A DNA stretch of 14,597 bases from JALUUH01 sp964636675 (lineage in GTDB: Bacteria; Pseudomonadota; Gammaproteobacteria; S012-40): positions 1 to 14,597 of the forward strand of contig CAZWUO010000078.1 in assembly GCA_964636675.1 (NCBI GenBank). Direction: 5' to 3'. Position numbers and translations under genes: made by a program. Shown here one piece after another: positions 12,354 through 14,597 of the stretch (positions within the stretch are counted from its first letter, which is position 1; each line of letters starts with the position of its first letter). The notes below the pieces were generated by a model. The model had not been told where the DNA came from. It did no database searches and saw only the letters and a program-made list of their open reading frames with translations.

Positions 12354-14555
12354 TCAAGCAGGCAGCAAGTTCGCATAAGCCAGCATTAACCATTTTTGAC
12401 CTACTTTCGAAAAATTCACTTGTACTCGAATATGTTCCCCAGAACCTTCCATATTCAATAAAACCCCTTCACCAAATTTACCATGCACTACACGCTGACC
12501 GATAGACAAGCCATTTAATTCCTCCGTATACGCCGGAGACTTAGCTCGCGCAATAGGTGTCGATACCTTCACCCGAGGCCGAACCTCCACCAGCGTTTCG
12601 GCGGGCAATTCATTGACAAAACGTGAAGGTCGATTACGCGTATCACGCCCATACAAACGTCGATGTTCCGCAGAAGATAAGTAGAGGTATTGTTTTGCAC
12701 GGGTTATTCCAACATAAGCCAAACGACGTTCTTCTTCGAGTTTAGCACTGTCATCCATTGAACGTTCATGCGGAAACAAACCCTCTTCCATTCCTACCAA
12801 AAACACCAATGGAAACTCTAATCCTTTAGCGGTATGCAAGGTCATCATTTGCACGCAGTCATCACCCAGACCACCTTGCGATTCACCCGACTCCAGTGAA
12901 GTATAAGCGAGGAAATTTGCAAGCACATCCGTATCTTCTTCCTCCGGCCCTGTGCCATCAGCCTCAGTGGTATTCCAAATTGATTCATCTTCAGCTGCAA
13001 ATTGTCTTGCAGCACCTATCAGCTCCTCAAGATTTTCAATCCGCGCACGCCCACGTTCTCCACGATCTTTTTTGTAATGCTCAATCAGGCCACTTTGCTC
13101 AATAATATGCTGCAACATGTCACCAATATCTGAGCTTTGGGTCAAAGTCTCTAAGCTATTCACCAGCTCGACAAAACCTTGCACAGCACTCAGTGCTCGC
13201 GTGGGCAATGATTTTGTTGCAACAATTTCAACGACTGCATCCCAATACGTGAAATGATGCTCATTGGCTTTGTCCCGAATGAGCTGAACCGTTCGCCCAC
13301 CTATGCCTCGCGTAGGCACATTAATAATTCGATCAAATGCTGCGTCGTCTTTTCGATTAGCCATTAAACGCAGATATGCTAAAGCGTCTTTAATTTCTTG
13401 CCTATCAAAGAACCGCATACCACCATAAACACGATAAGGAATGCCGCGCATTAACAAGGCTTCCTCGATAATTCGTGACTGCGCATTAGAACGATAAAGA
13501 ATAGCCGTATCTCGACGCAAATTCCCGCGCTCAAACCATTGCTCAATCGTTTCAACGACAAATCGTGCTTCATCTTGCTCATTAAACGCCGAATAATATT
13601 TTATCAGCTCACCATCGTCTCCGGATGTCCACAACTCCTTGCCTAAACGATCGACATTAAAACGAATAAGTGCATTGGCAGCCTGAAGAATTGTCGCGGT
13701 AGAACGATAGTTTTGTTCCAAACGAACTAATTCAACATCGACAAAATCGCGCTGAAATTTTTGAATATTTTCAACTTTTGCGCCGCGCCAACCATAGATG
13801 GACTGATCATCATCACCGACAATAAACATCTTTCCAGTTTCGCCCGCCAACAAACGCAGCCACGCGTATTGAATTTCATTGGTATCCTGAAATTCATCAA
13901 CTAAGATATGTTTAAAACGTTTGCGATAATGATCCAGTAAATCCGGGCGTTTTAGCCACAACTCGTGGGCACTCAGCAGCAATTCGGCAAAATCAATTAA
14001 GCCGGCCCCCCTGCAAACAACGTCGTAGGCTTCGTACACACGCAGCCAAGTTTTTTCCATCGGGTCATAACCCGGCTCGATGCTCTTTGGCCGCAACCCC
14101 GCATCTTTTTTTCCATTGATATACCATTGAGCTTGTTTCGGTGGCCATTTAGCATCATCAAGCTCCAACTCACGCATTACACGCTTAATCATGCGTAACT
14201 GATCATCTGAATCGATGACTTGGAAGGTTTTTGGTAAATCGAGTTCAGCATGGTGCGCCCGTAAGATGCGTAAAGCAATACCATGAAAAGTACCAACCCA
14301 CATGCCTTGCGAGGGTATGTCCAGCAACTCTTCAATGCGCTGCCGCATCTCAGCAGCTGCTTTATTGGTAAAGGTAACGGACAAAATACCGTAGGGAGAA
14401 ATACCTTCAGTTTGCACAAACCAAGCAATTCTATGTACCAAAACCCGGGTTTTGCCACTACCTGCCCCCGCAAGCACCAGCATATTACGGGGTGGCGCGG
14501 AAACCGCATTGCGCTGAGCATCATTTAAATCATTTAAAATTGAGCTTACATCCAT
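12354..14555 (-). CDS. uvrD: DNA helicase II
   Basis: UvrD is a superfamily 1A 3'-to-5' helicase that removes UvrC and the damaged oligonucleotide in excision repair and unwinds in mismatch repair. Visible motifs are: AGAGSGKT (29-36), TFTNKAA (61-67), VGTFHGIALRILR, VDEFQDTN (219-226), GDDDQSIYGWRGA (247-259), LEQNYRST, TLHTAKGLEFPLVFLVGMEE (motif V region) and EEERRLAYVGITRAK (motif VI). The last 50 residues form the tudor-like domain used for RNA polymerase contact (GQRVVHGKFGEGVL, then VNFSKVGQKWLMLAYANL). At 733 residues it is full length, near the enteric 720, and UvrD fits better than Rep or PcrA. The start at 14555 is in the conserved position. No LexA-type operator is visible in the 42 bases shown upstream. 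It converges on the unknown gene, with 99 bases between the stops. Confidence 0.96.
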   Translation of the reverse strand: MDVSSILNDLNDAQRNAVSAPPRNMLVLAGAGSGKTRVLVHRIAWFVQTEGISPYGILSVTFTNKAAAEMRQRIEELLDIPSQGMWVGTFHGIALRILRAHHAELDLPKTFQVIDSDDQLRMIKRVMRELELDDAKWPPKQAQWYINGKKDAGLRPKSIEPGYDPMEKTWLRVYEAYDVVCRGAGLIDFAELLLSAHELWLKRPDLLDHYRKRFKHILVDEFQDTNEIQYAWLRLLAGETGKMFIVGDDDQSIYGWRGAKVENIQKFQRDFVDVELVRLEQNYRSTATILQAANALIRFNVDRLGKELWTSGDDGELIKYYSAFNEQDEARFVVETIEQWFERGNLRRDTAILYRSNAQSRIIEEALLMRGIPYRVYGGMRFFDRQEIKDALAYLRLMANRKDDAAFDRIINVPTRGIGGRTVQLIRDKANEHHFTYWDAVVEIVATKSLPTRALSAVQGFVELVNSLETLTQSSDIGDMLQHIIEQSGLIEHYKKDRGERGRARIENLEELIGAARQFAAEDESIWNTTEADGTGPEEEDTDVLANFLAYTSLESGESQGGLGDDCVQMMTLHTAKGLEFPLVFLVGMEEGLFPHERSMDDSAKLEEERRLAYVGITRAKQYLYLSSAEHRRLYGRDTRNRPSRFVNELPAETLVEVRPRVKVSTPIARAKSPAYTEELNGLSIGQRVVHGKFGEGVLLNMEGSGEHIRVQVNFSKVGQKWLMLAYANLLPA

Positions 14556-14597
14556 GGGCCGAATTCTAACAGAAAACGGGGCGTTAGTATTTATCCT

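Noticed and set aside
14556..14597. SOS (LexA) operator upstream of uvrD
   Set aside because: No CTG-N10-CAG pattern is present in the 42 bases available; the operator could lie beyond the window.

Overview
The window looks like a stretch of gammaproteobacterial chromosome with moderately AT-rich composition. It reads as a compact housekeeping block rather than a phage, plasmid or island. No rRNA, tRNA, CRISPR array, complete insertion sequence or integrase is visible. The organism is suggested mainly by gene order: pilG-type receiver / gshB / tonB / algH (yqgE) / ruvX (yqgF) / pyrR / pyrB / pyrC-prime / yggS / proC is the arrangement known from Pseudomonas and relatives. The non-catalytic dihydroorotase next to pyrB is also a Pseudomonas-type trait. 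The AT-rich composition, lost pilus genes and decayed proC point to a derived, possibly reducing lineage, but genus cannot be fixed by eye.

Layout. At 1-56 (minus) lies the edge of what looks like an ABC-transporter permease (MacB/FtsX type) fragment, abutting a proC gene that has lost its 3' end (47-691). From 10230 leftward, eleven genes plus the proC remnant are all on the minus strand with small gaps or overlaps: gshB, apbE, a NusG-domain-II protein, a Gx-family membrane protein, tonB, algH, ruvX, pyrR, pyrB, pyrC-prime, an unrecognised 240-residue protein and yggS, then proC. They probably form one or a few operons. From about 10231 to 10421 there is a divergent intergenic region with a palindrome and six AACCCT-like motifs. 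To its right, on the plus strand, come a PilG-like receiver protein that has lost its phosphorylation site (10422-10826), a perfect 21-bp inverted repeat (10830-10873), and a large cysteine-free protein of unknown function (11085-12254). uvrD (12354-14555, minus) converges on it.

How the genes work together. pyrB and pyrC-prime should form a Pseudomonas-type aspartate transcarbamoylase in which PyrC-prime is structural only; PyrR may regulate. gshB makes glutathione, ruvX acts on RNA/Holliday junctions, yggS handles PLP homeostasis, and uvrD does DNA repair. The Gx / NusG-II / ApbE trio, placed between gshB and tonB, suggests membrane flavoprotein (FMN-transfer) chemistry whose target is not in the window.

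Most notable: the permease-like tail at the broken proC, the pseudo-receiver PilG, the back-to-back inverted repeat with a related copy on the other side of the receiver gene, the ApbE trio without a target, and the unknown gene next to pyrC-prime.
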